Assembly (NCBI GenBank): GCA_031376285.1
Contig: JANMDN010000032.1
Location: 1-64,000 of the forward strand
DNA length: 64,000 bases
Source of the DNA: JANMDN01 sp031376285
GTDB taxonomy: Bacteria > Actinomycetota > Thermoleophilia > Miltoncostaeales > Miltoncostaeaceae
Direction of reading: 5' to 3'
A program made the translations under genes and the position numbers. The notes below the pieces were generated by a model, which searched no databases, was not told the origin of the DNA, and worked only from the letters and a program-made list of their open reading frames with translations. Positions 51,293 to 58,981 of the stretch are shown in pieces; position 1 is the stretch's first letter; each line of letters starts with the position of its first letter.

Positions 51293-52219
51293 TTACCCGA
51301 TCGTTCCACCCGCGCCCTTTGGCGGCGCGTCGTACCTCCTGAAAGCGGTCTCGCGGCGGCCGGAGGATGCGGGATCGGCGCCGAAGAAGTAGAACGCGGG
51401 GATCATGGCTTCGGTGGAGAGCACCGACGATTCTTGTGATTGGCGGCGTGCGTGATCGTGAGCGAGGATCGCGTGGGTGGTTCGGATCCATCTGAACCCA
51501 TACTCCCGTGCCCGCTGCCAGAGCACCTCGCGCGGGAGTTTCTCAGAGTTCAGCTCGCTTCGGAGTTCCCCACGTAGGTCGTTGAGCCTGTCGGCGATGC
51601 TCTGCTCGCTCGTGGTTGGCGGGGCGCCGAGCTTCCTGAGCAGTTCAGCGATGGCGTTGTTCGAGGCGCCATCTTGTAGAGCGGAGAGCAAGATTAGGTG
51701 GTGGTCGATCTTCTGACGATTGGCATGTGGTACCGACAGGACGGGCTCGGGATAGGTGTCTCGTTCGCCAGCGAGTGCTCGGAGTGCCGCCTCGAGAGCC
51801 TCTCGCTCCGGGTCGTGAACATTCTTGTCGCAGTAGAGGTCACCGCCGTAGAAGCTGAACGCGAACGTATCGCGTTCATCGGCGCGAGCGGTCCAGAGGA
51901 CGAGCTTTGGACGTTGCGGCCAGTCCGCTCCCAGCCGGACGTTGAGTTCGAGCAGAAAGCGGATTGCGTTCGGCTCACCTTTCGCATCCTTCTGCCAGGG
52001 AATCCAGTCGTCAATAATCACCACGTCAGGCGAGTAGCGGCAGATCATGTCGATCGCTTGGACGGCGGTGCGTGCAAGAAGGGGAGGGACCAACCTCTCC
52101 TTGTAATCGCCCTCGAAGCGATCGACGTACCTATCCCAGTGGTGGTCGAGGTCTTCGAGGATTAGGACGTGGGGCAGCTGCCCAGCGCTACTCGATGCGC
52201 GTTCGCCCCTCTGATCGCT
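51293..52219 (-). CDS. Response regulator (receiver plus HTH-containing output region)
   Basis: The 308-residue product has an N-terminal receiver-like domain: LPHVLILEDLDHHWDRYVDR, the phosphoacceptor region SPDVVIIDDWIP, the LVLWTARADERDTF strand with the conserved Thr, and the Lys in DLYCDKNVHDPE. The second half contains LILLSALQDGASNNAIAELL followed by RKLG, a LuxR-like HTH, and a long helical tail. I start at ATG 52219 because GAGAGG precedes it; GTG 52249 is possible. It overlaps the end of the sensor-kinase-like gene by 32 bp, so they form a likely two-component pair. Confidence 0.65.
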   Translation of the reverse strand, partial: SDQRGERASSSAGQLPHVLILEDLDHHWDRYVDRFEGDYKERLVPPLLARTAVQAIDMICRYSPDVVIIDDWIPWQKDAKGEPNAIRFLLELNVRLGADWPQRPKLVLWTARADERDTFAFSFYGGDLYCDKNVHDPEREALEAALRALAGERDTYPEPVLSVPHANRQKIDHHLILLSALQDGASNNAIAELLRKLGAPPTTSEQSIADRLNDLRGELRSELNSEKLPREVLWQRAREYGFRWIRTTHAILAHDHARRQSQESSVLSTEAMIPAFYFFGADPASSGRRETAFRRYDAPPKGAGGTIG

Positions 52220-54167
52220 CATTCTCAGCCTCTCCCTCGCCGTCGCCACGGTCCTCGAGCACCCTGGCGTCGAAGTGAAGCCGTACGATAAAGATCGATC
52301 GACCGCGAAATGGGCTGGCCGGGTCCGAAAGGCTCAGGCGCCGCTCGACCATCGTGCCTCCGGGAAGACGCCGCGCCGCTCCCTCGATCGCATCACCCCC
52401 GGTGCCGCGGCCGACATGCCCGTCCTCTCGTGGCTCATTGATAAAGCTCATTTCAAGGGTGTGTTGGGAGAGGATCTCGAAGTTGGTATGGAGAGGTCCG
52501 GAACCGTGTCCAAGGGCCTCGAATGCGGCGAGTCGTGCGACTTTCGCGAGATCGCGACGGAATCGTCGGCCGACGAGGGCGTGCTTGAGCTTGGGAGGCC
52601 AGAAGGTCGGATGGATCGAGGTCGCCTCGTCGGCGAGTCGCGTGCCAGCCTCGGGGAGGATCCGGATTGCTTCGTCGAGGATGTCGCCGAGTGTGCGTCT
52701 CGTTCGCCACGGACTCTGCGCGGTGGTCTCAGCCCGCACAACGAGGACAGCCCGGTCGAGTATGGCCGATGCTTCGACGAGGGCCAGGTTGGGAGTTGAG
52801 GAGCCTGCTTTGTCGCCCAGGCCGCTGATGGCTTTGGACGCCATGCTGAGCGCGTTGAGGGCATCGGCGGTGAACTGTTTGCGTTCGCGTTTCGAGGCGA
52901 GCGCGCGCCCACCCCGGCGGCGCAGCACGTCCCAGAACGCCGCGACCGTGAGTGGGAGGATCAGCCCATAGCTGCAAGAGATGAGGATCAGGGCGACGAC
53001 ACCGAGGAGGGTCTCAGCGGTAACTGCCAACGGCGACGAGATTCCGTGAAGGGCCGTGCCGGTGAGAAACAGGCCGAGGACGGCTGCGCTGAATCCGATG
53101 AGGACACGGGCTCGCCAGGTGGGGCGCTGCAGCCAGTTCAAGACCCCGGTGGAGAATGTCGCGCTCGCCCACGAAGGGCATGCAACGAGCAGCGCGACGC
53201 TGATTGGAAGTTCGATGGCAGTCAGTGCCCGTCGGACGCGGACGGCATTGGCTTGTTCGGCGCGCGCTACCACGAAGGGGGCTGCAAGCGCAGTCGCAAC
53301 CGACCAAGCGACGGCGAAGAGCCAAACGACGTCGGCAAGTCGCGTCGGCGGGTAGTGCGGGACCACTCCGACGCCCGGCCAGAGTGCCAGTGTCGGGACG
53401 TTCACGACGATGATCGCTCGGAGCCAGAGCGTCGCGAGGAGGGACAACCACTCGATTCGAACGGTATGGAGAAGGCGCACAATGTCGAGCACACCGCCGA
53501 TGGGAGCCCAGAGCCGAGCGGCACCAGCGGGCAGGTTGTTCGGATCACCCCAAAGGCGCATCGTGGAGTGCCTGTCCTGAGTATTCGCGGTGTGGCTCCC
53601 GCCGACGGTCTGCTTGGCTTGCTTCTCGTAGCGGGCGTAGAGCCGCTCTTCGCCTTCCGTGACCTTGATAGCCGCCTGGCGAATCCTCGCAAGGCTCGAT
53701 GCAGAACTGCCGACGAGAGCCGCGATCCCTCGATCGACGGCTTGCGTCGTTTCGCGCTTTAGGTGGTGGGCGGTCAGATAGGTCTCGAGAGCGAGTTGGC
53801 GCCTGTTCGCTGCAGACTGTTGCTCGACGACGACCATGAAGGCGCGGGCGGCTTCCGTGAGGACCCTGGACGTGAGGAGCAGCGGTATGGCGAGTGCTAC
53901 TGCGGTGATCCACCAGTCCCGTGTGCCCCGGTAGGACAGGAGTGCGAGCACTACGATCGGTCCACCGATGCCAAGTGACGCGGTGCCTGACGCCACTGCG
54001 ATCGGTGCGTGCCCGTCGCTTGACCGAACTCCGAACCATCCGACAACGGCGGCGGCGAACAGCATTGCGAGTGCGGATGGCCCGCCGAATGCGGCCGTGA
54101 CGAGGCATGCCCCAATCTGGACTGTCACAACAGCCACGAACGTGAGCGCGCCTCGGCCGGCTGCCAT
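52188..54167 (-). CDS. Membrane sensor-kinase-like protein with degenerate ATP-binding domain
   Basis: The 659-residue product has several N-terminal membrane segments (about 1-115), a soluble stretch (115-215), a second group of helices (about 225-420) and a cytoplasmic C-terminal part. There AAFEALGHGSG stands where the N-box (EALTNAxxHA) is expected, and VGRGTGGDAIEGAARRLPGG resembles the G2 box of GHKL ATPases. The G1 aspartate is not evident, so kinase activity is uncertain. It overlaps the response-regulator gene and is part of a seven-gene operon. Confidence 0.5.
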   Translation of the reverse strand: MAAGRGALTFVAVVTVQIGACLVTAAFGGPSALAMLFAAAVVGWFGVRSSDGHAPIAVASGTASLGIGGPIVVLALLSYRGTRDWWITAVALAIPLLLTSRVLTEAARAFMVVVEQQSAANRRQLALETYLTAHHLKRETTQAVDRGIAALVGSSASSLARIRQAAIKVTEGEERLYARYEKQAKQTVGGSHTANTQDRHSTMRLWGDPNNLPAGAARLWAPIGGVLDIVRLLHTVRIEWLSLLATLWLRAIIVVNVPTLALWPGVGVVPHYPPTRLADVVWLFAVAWSVATALAAPFVVARAEQANAVRVRRALTAIELPISVALLVACPSWASATFSTGVLNWLQRPTWRARVLIGFSAAVLGLFLTGTALHGISSPLAVTAETLLGVVALILISCSYGLILPLTVAAFWDVLRRRGGRALASKRERKQFTADALNALSMASKAISGLGDKAGSSTPNLALVEASAILDRAVLVVRAETTAQSPWRTRRTLGDILDEAIRILPEAGTRLADEATSIHPTFWPPKLKHALVGRRFRRDLAKVARLAAFEALGHGSGPLHTNFEILSQHTLEMSFINEPREDGHVGRGTGGDAIEGAARRLPGGTMVERRLSLSDPASPFRGRSIFIVRLHFDARVLEDRGDGEGEAENERSEGRTRIE

Positions 54168-54235
54168 CGTTCAGCGACTCCGTCGGGCCGATGTGGACGT
54201 CTGGCTCTGCGTCAGGGATCCAAGGGGTGGCTTGC

Positions 54236-55072
54236 CTATCCACCTTGGAGAACGCTGTCGATTCGGTGGAGTCGATCGGCAAGCGCCGGGTGGGTGCCGA
54301 GGATCGCGTCGCGAAGGCCTGTTGGGTCGTTTGGTCCGAAGCGGGCGAGCAGGCGTCGTAGCGGCCTGCCGTAGCCGAGGCGCGCTGCGACCTCGTCGCA
54401 GTGGAGTTCCGCCGGTTTCGAGCTGAGCGCGATCGCGATCCGGACGGGCCACCCGAGGAGCATGCCAGCTCGTCGACCGATAGAGCCGAGGCGCCCGAGC
54501 GTGCCGTCGAAGATGAAGAGGTAGTAGCAAGCGAGCATGCGTGCGGCTGGTTGGTAGCCGAGGTGGTGACCGACCTCGTGCGCAACGAGGGCTCGAATCT
54601 CATCTTTGTCGAGCTGCTCGATCGCGTCTGCCGACAGGGCGATGACGTCAAGACCGACAGCGCACGCATTGATGAAGAAGGGCGGATGCAGGCAGCCGGG
54701 CGGGCAGGGCCACGTGCGCAAGTTGAATGTCCGAGAGGCGTCCAGTCCCGCGCGTCGGCTTACGTCGGCGACGAGTGGAGAGAGTCGTTCGTACTCACGA
54801 GGGGTGCAGTCCCGAAGTCCGACGAGTCGTGATGCGAGTGGGGCGCTCCAGCTGGGGATCAACGTCGCGACGCCTCCCAGGGCCCACAGACAGACCAGAC
54901 CAATCCCAACGAGGGGCGCTTTCAAACCGATGAGGAGCGCTAGGGGCCCAATTGGGAACGCGAGGCCGACAACGAACGCCGTGATGACTGTGCCGACCTC
55001 GAGCGCCGCGTATCGGTCGGGTTGGCGTCGCCCTCCCTCAAGCAGGCCGACAATCGTCGCGGCGGAACTCAC
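54236..55072 (-). CDS. M48-family membrane metalloprotease
   Basis: The 278-residue product has two N-terminal membrane helices (about 27-72), the zinc site HEVGH at 165-169 within RALVAHEVGHHLGY, a later helix around YYLFIFDGTLGRLG, and the third ligand glutamate in PAELHCDEVAARLGYG, all as in HtpX/Ste24 M48 proteases. These cut membrane or membrane-proximal proteins. The ATG overlaps the stop of the 4-TM gene (ATGA). Position inside a coupled envelope operon suggests that it processes or controls the other membrane products. Confidence 0.8.
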   Translation of the reverse strand: MSSAATIVGLLEGGRRQPDRYAALEVGTVITAFVVGLAFPIGPLALLIGLKAPLVGIGLVCLWALGGVATLIPSWSAPLASRLVGLRDCTPREYERLSPLVADVSRRAGLDASRTFNLRTWPCPPGCLHPPFFINACAVGLDVIALSADAIEQLDKDEIRALVAHEVGHHLGYQPAARMLACYYLFIFDGTLGRLGSIGRRAGMLLGWPVRIAIALSSKPAELHCDEVAARLGYGRPLRRLLARFGPNDPTGLRDAILGTHPALADRLHRIDSVLQGG

Positions 55073-55995
55073 GCCGGCTCCTCAGGGCTCAGCGTCCATG
55101 CCCCAACGAGGCTTTCGGCTTCGGTGAGGAGCGCCTCTGCCTCGTTGAGATCTGTGACCTCACCGCACGCGCGGGCACACGCGCCGATTGTGAGCGCCTG
55201 AATTGATCGGATCGCGGCCGCGGCGTGACGGCGTTCGTCGGCGATGTGCCCTTGGGTTTGTCGCCCAACGCCTCGATGGTCGGCGACGTTGGCTCGGAGA
55301 GCGGCGATCCTGTCGTGGCGCTGCTGGCGGGGCCGAACACGGTCGTGGCGCCCGGCGAGCCATCCCAGCAGGAACGATCCGCAGACCACGGCCAGGCCGA
55401 CGACAACGGCGAACGGCTTCTCTCGTCCGAAGAACGCGGCGATTCCACCTGTCAACAGCGCGATGGCGACGACCGCCGCGACCTTCTGGTGCGGATGACC
55501 TTCAGGAGCCTTGCCAAACGCCCGGCCCGCCAACAACGCAAGGATGGCCGCCAACGTGAATGCAATCGAGAGGACGAGGCTCACTGTCGCGGCCTGTTCT
55601 GGGGTCGCGAAGGACGCCGCGGCACCCGTAGCGAGGACGGCAGCGACTCCCGCCAAGGCCCGGCCGGGCGACCAAGTGAAGCGATCGTCCCTGGCGGCGT
55701 GGTCCTCGTCATCGAGGTGTTCGTTCGCTTCAGCGAGAAGCTGCTCATCGGCGTAGCCGTCCGCGTGGCGCCGGGAGGCGGTCTCGCGATGTTCGGCCAC
55801 TCGGGCTTCGAGTAGTGCTTCGACCTTGGCGCGTTTCTCTGCCCCGGTCTCGACGAGTTCGTGGATGGTGGCGCGGCGATCAGGCGCGAGCTGAGTGGGT
55901 CTTGAGGCATCGTTTGTGGCGACGACGCCGCGACGGCCGACCGTGATCGCGGCCTTTAGGGCGTAGGTGATGTCGTCGTAGGAGCGGTAGATCAC
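55069..55995 (-). CDS. Four-helix membrane protein of unknown function
   Basis: The 308-residue product has a charged helical N-terminal region (residues 40-105; ETASRRHADGYADEQLLAEA), four membrane segments between about 110 and 220 (GRALAGVAAVLATGAAASF, VSLVLSIAFTLAAILALLAG, VAAVVAIALLTGGIAAFFG, FAVVVGLAVVCGSFLLGWLA) and a helical cytoplasmic tail. No family is recognised. The stop overlaps the M48 protease start; the start lies 43 bp after the small anchor gene. Confidence 0.6.
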   Translation of the reverse strand: MIYRSYDDITYALKAAITVGRRGVVATNDASRPTQLAPDRRATIHELVETGAEKRAKVEALLEARVAEHRETASRRHADGYADEQLLAEANEHLDDEDHAARDDRFTWSPGRALAGVAAVLATGAAASFATPEQAATVSLVLSIAFTLAAILALLAGRAFGKAPEGHPHQKVAAVVAIALLTGGIAAFFGREKPFAVVVGLAVVCGSFLLGWLAGRHDRVRPRQQRHDRIAALRANVADHRGVGRQTQGHIADERRHAAAAIRSIQALTIGACARACGEVTDLNEAEALLTEAESLVGAWTLSPEEPA

Positions 55996-56038
55996 ATCGA
56001 CTCCCTTCGCTCTTCGGGTGAAGGCACATGGCTGACGG

Positions 56039-56353
56039 TCACGGACACAGGAGCCCTCCGCAAGTCGTCGCGGCGGTATTGATCTTGACGCTCTGGATCC
56101 AAAAGGTCGCTGCCGACCCCGCGACCACGATGATGAGCAGGCAAAGTAAGACGTTCATGAGGTCGCGGCTCTTCGTCTCGGGCGGCGGTTGGCGAACGGC
56201 GGGCAGGTCCAGAGTCGACGTCCCGGCGGTCCGCAGCCATCCCTCGATCGTTCGCATTGAACTCGTGGGGAGTGGGGCATCTTCAGTCGGTCCGCGTTCC
56301 TTCAGAGATTGAAACGGGGCGTCGGCGTGGAGGTGAGGCTCAGTCATGGTCAT
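56039..56353 (-). CDS. Small single-pass membrane protein
   Basis: The 104-residue product has a hydrophilic, Pro-rich N-terminal part and one C-terminal membrane helix (MNVLLCLLIIVVAGSAATFW) followed by a short tail with Cys residues (TTCGGLLCP). This tail-anchored layout is unlike any family I know. The ATG overlaps the preceding stop (ATGA), tying it to the 6-TM protein. Confidence 0.55.
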   Translation of the reverse strand: MTMTEPHLHADAPFQSLKERGPTEDAPLPTSSMRTIEGWLRTAGTSTLDLPAVRQPPPETKSRDLMNVLLCLLIIVVAGSAATFWIQSVKINTAATTCGGLLCP

Positions 56354-57675
56354 CCTCTTTCGGACAGGCGTTCGACTTCGAGAAGGGCGGCAGCCGCGAT
56401 GCGGTCGATCTGATCGATCTCGCGCGCAACGAACAGGTCCATGTCGGCCTCAACTCGTCGGATCTGTTCCCGGAGGTCCGGTGCGGCTTCAGCGAGGTAC
56501 AGTTGATGCCCTCGGCTGTACGCCCACAGCGAGCAGGTGAGCGCAGCGCGGGCATCGTTGATGCTCGTGTGAGCGTGAGCGCGCGCCTCTTCGATCGTGC
56601 GCGGGAGACTTTTCTGGACCACAGAGGCGAGGTTGAGGAGGTCCTGTGATTCTTCGATCTTGCGGTCGAGATCGTCACGACATCGGCCGCTTGAGTGGGC
56701 ACGCCGACGCTCGAGGATGGCATCCGTGAGCAGGTAGATCGCGAAGTTCGCGGCGAACGCAGCTGCCCCGAGCGCCGCTGTTCCCCAAGTCTTCTCAAGA
56801 CTCGTGGGTCTGGACATCAGGGCCGGCGAGCCTCGGAGCTTCGCCAGACTGACGAGACCGATCGCCAGCAATGCGATACCGGCAATCGTTGTGAACGATG
56901 GGTACCGCTTGATGCTCGCTACGGCGGCTCCCGCGATCGTCGCGATCGCGACCGCGGCGACGGTCTCCCAGATTCCTCCGCTTCTCGCAACGCCCGGGAT
57001 TCCGTGCATCGCCTCGAGCGCGATGATGAGGATCGCGACGGTTGTGCCGACCGCGACTCGGACGCGCGGTGGTACCTCCGTGCCAGGGGGATAGGCGCGA
57101 TGGGCGACCGCCGTCATCACTGCGGCGCTGGCCATTGAGGCGCTGACGACGACAGCGACGATCCGGTACTCCGAGGGCGGGTCCAGGTTCAACCACCGAA
57201 GTGACAGATCGATCATGGTGATCTCGAGCAGACTTCCAAGCGCCGCGACGAGCGCGATGAAGAACAGGTGGAACTCCCCGAAGAGGTTGGTTCTTCCCGG
57301 ACTCACCACGGCGATACTCGATTCCAGTCGAGCGCGGTCGGCGTGGGCGTCGGCCATCTGACCGGGAATCCCTGCCGCGACTCCGGCTAGCGCATGGATG
57401 CGCTGGTTCGCTTCTCCTCCGAGACGCCCCGCCTCACGTCGTGCCACGCCGCCCAGTGCGTCCGGGAAGGCAGGTTCCTGGCGTGTCGTGAGGCTTTCCG
57501 CTCCAGGTTCGCCGACGTGGCGTTCTGCGTCCGCTTCGCCCGCGCGTTGCGCGGCGGCGGGATCCGTGATCGAGTACGCAAGAGGCGATGGCTCGACATC
57601 ATCGACAGTCACGGGTCCCCCGGCCGGTTGAATGGTGCCGGTCGCGAGGAAGTTGCGTCTGCGGAGCGGGTTCAC
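56350..57675 (-). CDS. Six-helix membrane protein with coiled-coil tail
   Basis: The 441-residue product from GTG 57675 (VNPLRRRNFLATGTIQPAGG) has an N-terminal soluble region of about 120 residues and six membrane segments at about 135-325 (EFHLFFIALVAALGSLLEIT, IVAVVVSASMASAAVMTAVA, VAVGTTVAILIIALEAM, ETVAAVAIATIAGAAVASI, and two more). The soluble helical C-terminal region is Arg/Glu-rich. I prefer GTG 57675 over ATG 57756 because it overlaps the lipoprotein stop as GTGA. No family is recognised; a VirB6-like channel role would be speculation. Confidence 0.55.
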   Translation of the reverse strand: MNPLRRRNFLATGTIQPAGGPVTVDDVEPSPLAYSITDPAAAQRAGEADAERHVGEPGAESLTTRQEPAFPDALGGVARREAGRLGGEANQRIHALAGVAAGIPGQMADAHADRARLESSIAVVSPGRTNLFGEFHLFFIALVAALGSLLEITMIDLSLRWLNLDPPSEYRIVAVVVSASMASAAVMTAVAHRAYPPGTEVPPRVRVAVGTTVAILIIALEAMHGIPGVARSGGIWETVAAVAIATIAGAAVASIKRYPSFTTIAGIALLAIGLVSLAKLRGSPALMSRPTSLEKTWGTAALGAAAFAANFAIYLLTDAILERRRAHSSGRCRDDLDRKIEESQDLLNLASVVQKSLPRTIEEARAHAHTSINDARAALTCSLWAYSRGHQLYLAEAAPDLREQIRRVEADMDLFVAREIDQIDRIAAAALLEVERLSERG

Positions 57676-58499
57676 GGCTGGCCGCCTTGGACGGAGTCGG
57701 CGAGGGTGTCGATCGTCGGCAAGAATGCGAACGACCCACCGCATCCTTTGATCCACCCCGTCCAGAACTCCTCAAGGCGACGGTATTCGGTTGCGCTCGT
57801 TGCTTTGCGACGGCCGTCCTCGACGTAGCGGCCGAGGCCAATGAAGATGACTCGCACGTCCTTCAGGTCCTGTTTGAGGGCACCCCTCGATAGCGACTCC
57901 CCGTAGGCGTAGGGCGATTCTGTCGGGTGTGAGCTGAGCCACGGGCGAATTGGAACGGTTTCGACCTGGAAGCCATTTGAGTGGATCACGATCGTCATTC
58001 GTGTCGCAACCGGACCGCTCGTTCCACCGGCTGCGATGTCGCGCACGACGCTAACCGCCCCGAAGATGTCTGTACCGCATTCGTCGGTTGGCGGGACCGT
58101 AAGGGCCCGCCTGAGGGTCGCAGTCGATACCTGATCCATCTGCGCCTCGATGTCGCGACGCTTGGATTCAGCGCCCTTGAGCCCGGAGGCGAGTGTCACA
58201 ACGGCGGGAAGCACCGTGGCCTCCGATGCGCCACGGATTGATGTGACCACGAGGACGGCTGGCGTGGAGGCACCCACGCTGCTGAGCGAGGTTTGAATGA
58301 GGCGGTCGGCGTCGCCTTCGACGATCGGGACCGCGTCGCAGCTCGCGTCGCCGATCAGCGCGACGACGCCGTTCAACGCGTTGGATGAGGGACTCTGCGT
58401 TGAGTCCCCGCATCCCCACAACGCGAGGAGCAACGGCGCAGTCGTGAGCGTGGCGCGGACGAACCGAGCTGAGGACGGCCAACTACGATGGTGGCGCAT
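57672..58499 (-). CDS. Lipoprotein with von Willebrand factor A-like fold
   Basis: The 275-residue product has a signal peptide ending in the lipobox LWGC (LLLALWGCGDS). The rest shows the alternating pattern of a VWA domain: strand NGVVALIGDAS, then CGTDIFGAVSVVRDI where the MIDAS Thr loop would be, strand RMTIVIHSNG, and VRVIFIGLGRY. The first MIDAS motif is DAS rather than DxSxS, so metal binding may be weakened. It would sit on the outer face of the membrane. It is the first gene of the seven-gene operon, and its stop overlaps the next start. Confidence 0.6.
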   Translation of the reverse strand: MRHHRSWPSSARFVRATLTTAPLLLALWGCGDSTQSPSSNALNGVVALIGDASCDAVPIVEGDADRLIQTSLSSVGASTPAVLVVTSIRGASEATVLPAVVTLASGLKGAESKRRDIEAQMDQVSTATLRRALTVPPTDECGTDIFGAVSVVRDIAAGGTSGPVATRMTIVIHSNGFQVETVPIRPWLSSHPTESPYAYGESLSRGALKQDLKDVRVIFIGLGRYVEDGRRKATSATEYRRLEEFWTGWIKGCGGSFAFLPTIDTLADSVQGGQP

Positions 58500-58981
58500 G
58501 AAGCCTCCCGTTGGTTTCTCTTCGGCTGGCCTGATGTTCGTCCTGACCGTCGTGAGCTGCCACCGAGATTTCTCGGGCGTTGAGGGCCTCCAGAAGGACT
58601 GCGGCGGCGACAGAGGATGTCGCAGACCTCTTCGGGCATGCTCGTCGGCCGCCCCCGAGATATGAGCCCGTGAGCCCCCGAGCCCCTACCGAGGCGCCAA
58701 TCTGGCGAGGCCGGTAGGGCGGTCGCGCCGACGACTTCCTGAGGTCCTTCCGAGCACGCCTCGTTCGAGCCCACTACGCGCTCGGCCTACGGGCTCAGCC
58801 TTCCGACGAGCCCGAAACGAACTGATCCCGGCGAGCTACCGTTCGCCACGGGCCGGGACGCTACGGGCCGTCGAATCTGACGGGGAGGAACCTTTCGACT
58901 CACCGATCCGCAGGCGGTGGCGAGCAACAAAGGGGCTGGATCATGGCAGCCTTTAAAAGATCGCCGGTCGAGGGGATTCCG
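58500..58981. other. Intergenic region with a structured element
   Basis: About 480 bases between the virD4-like stop and the lipoprotein start, both on the minus strand. No ORF is convincing. CCCTACCG at 58684-58691 pairs with CGGTAGGG at 58712-58719 around an inner CGCCA-ATC-TGGCG stem, a two-step hairpin that could be a terminator for virD4 or a leader structure for the operon. Confidence 0.4.
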
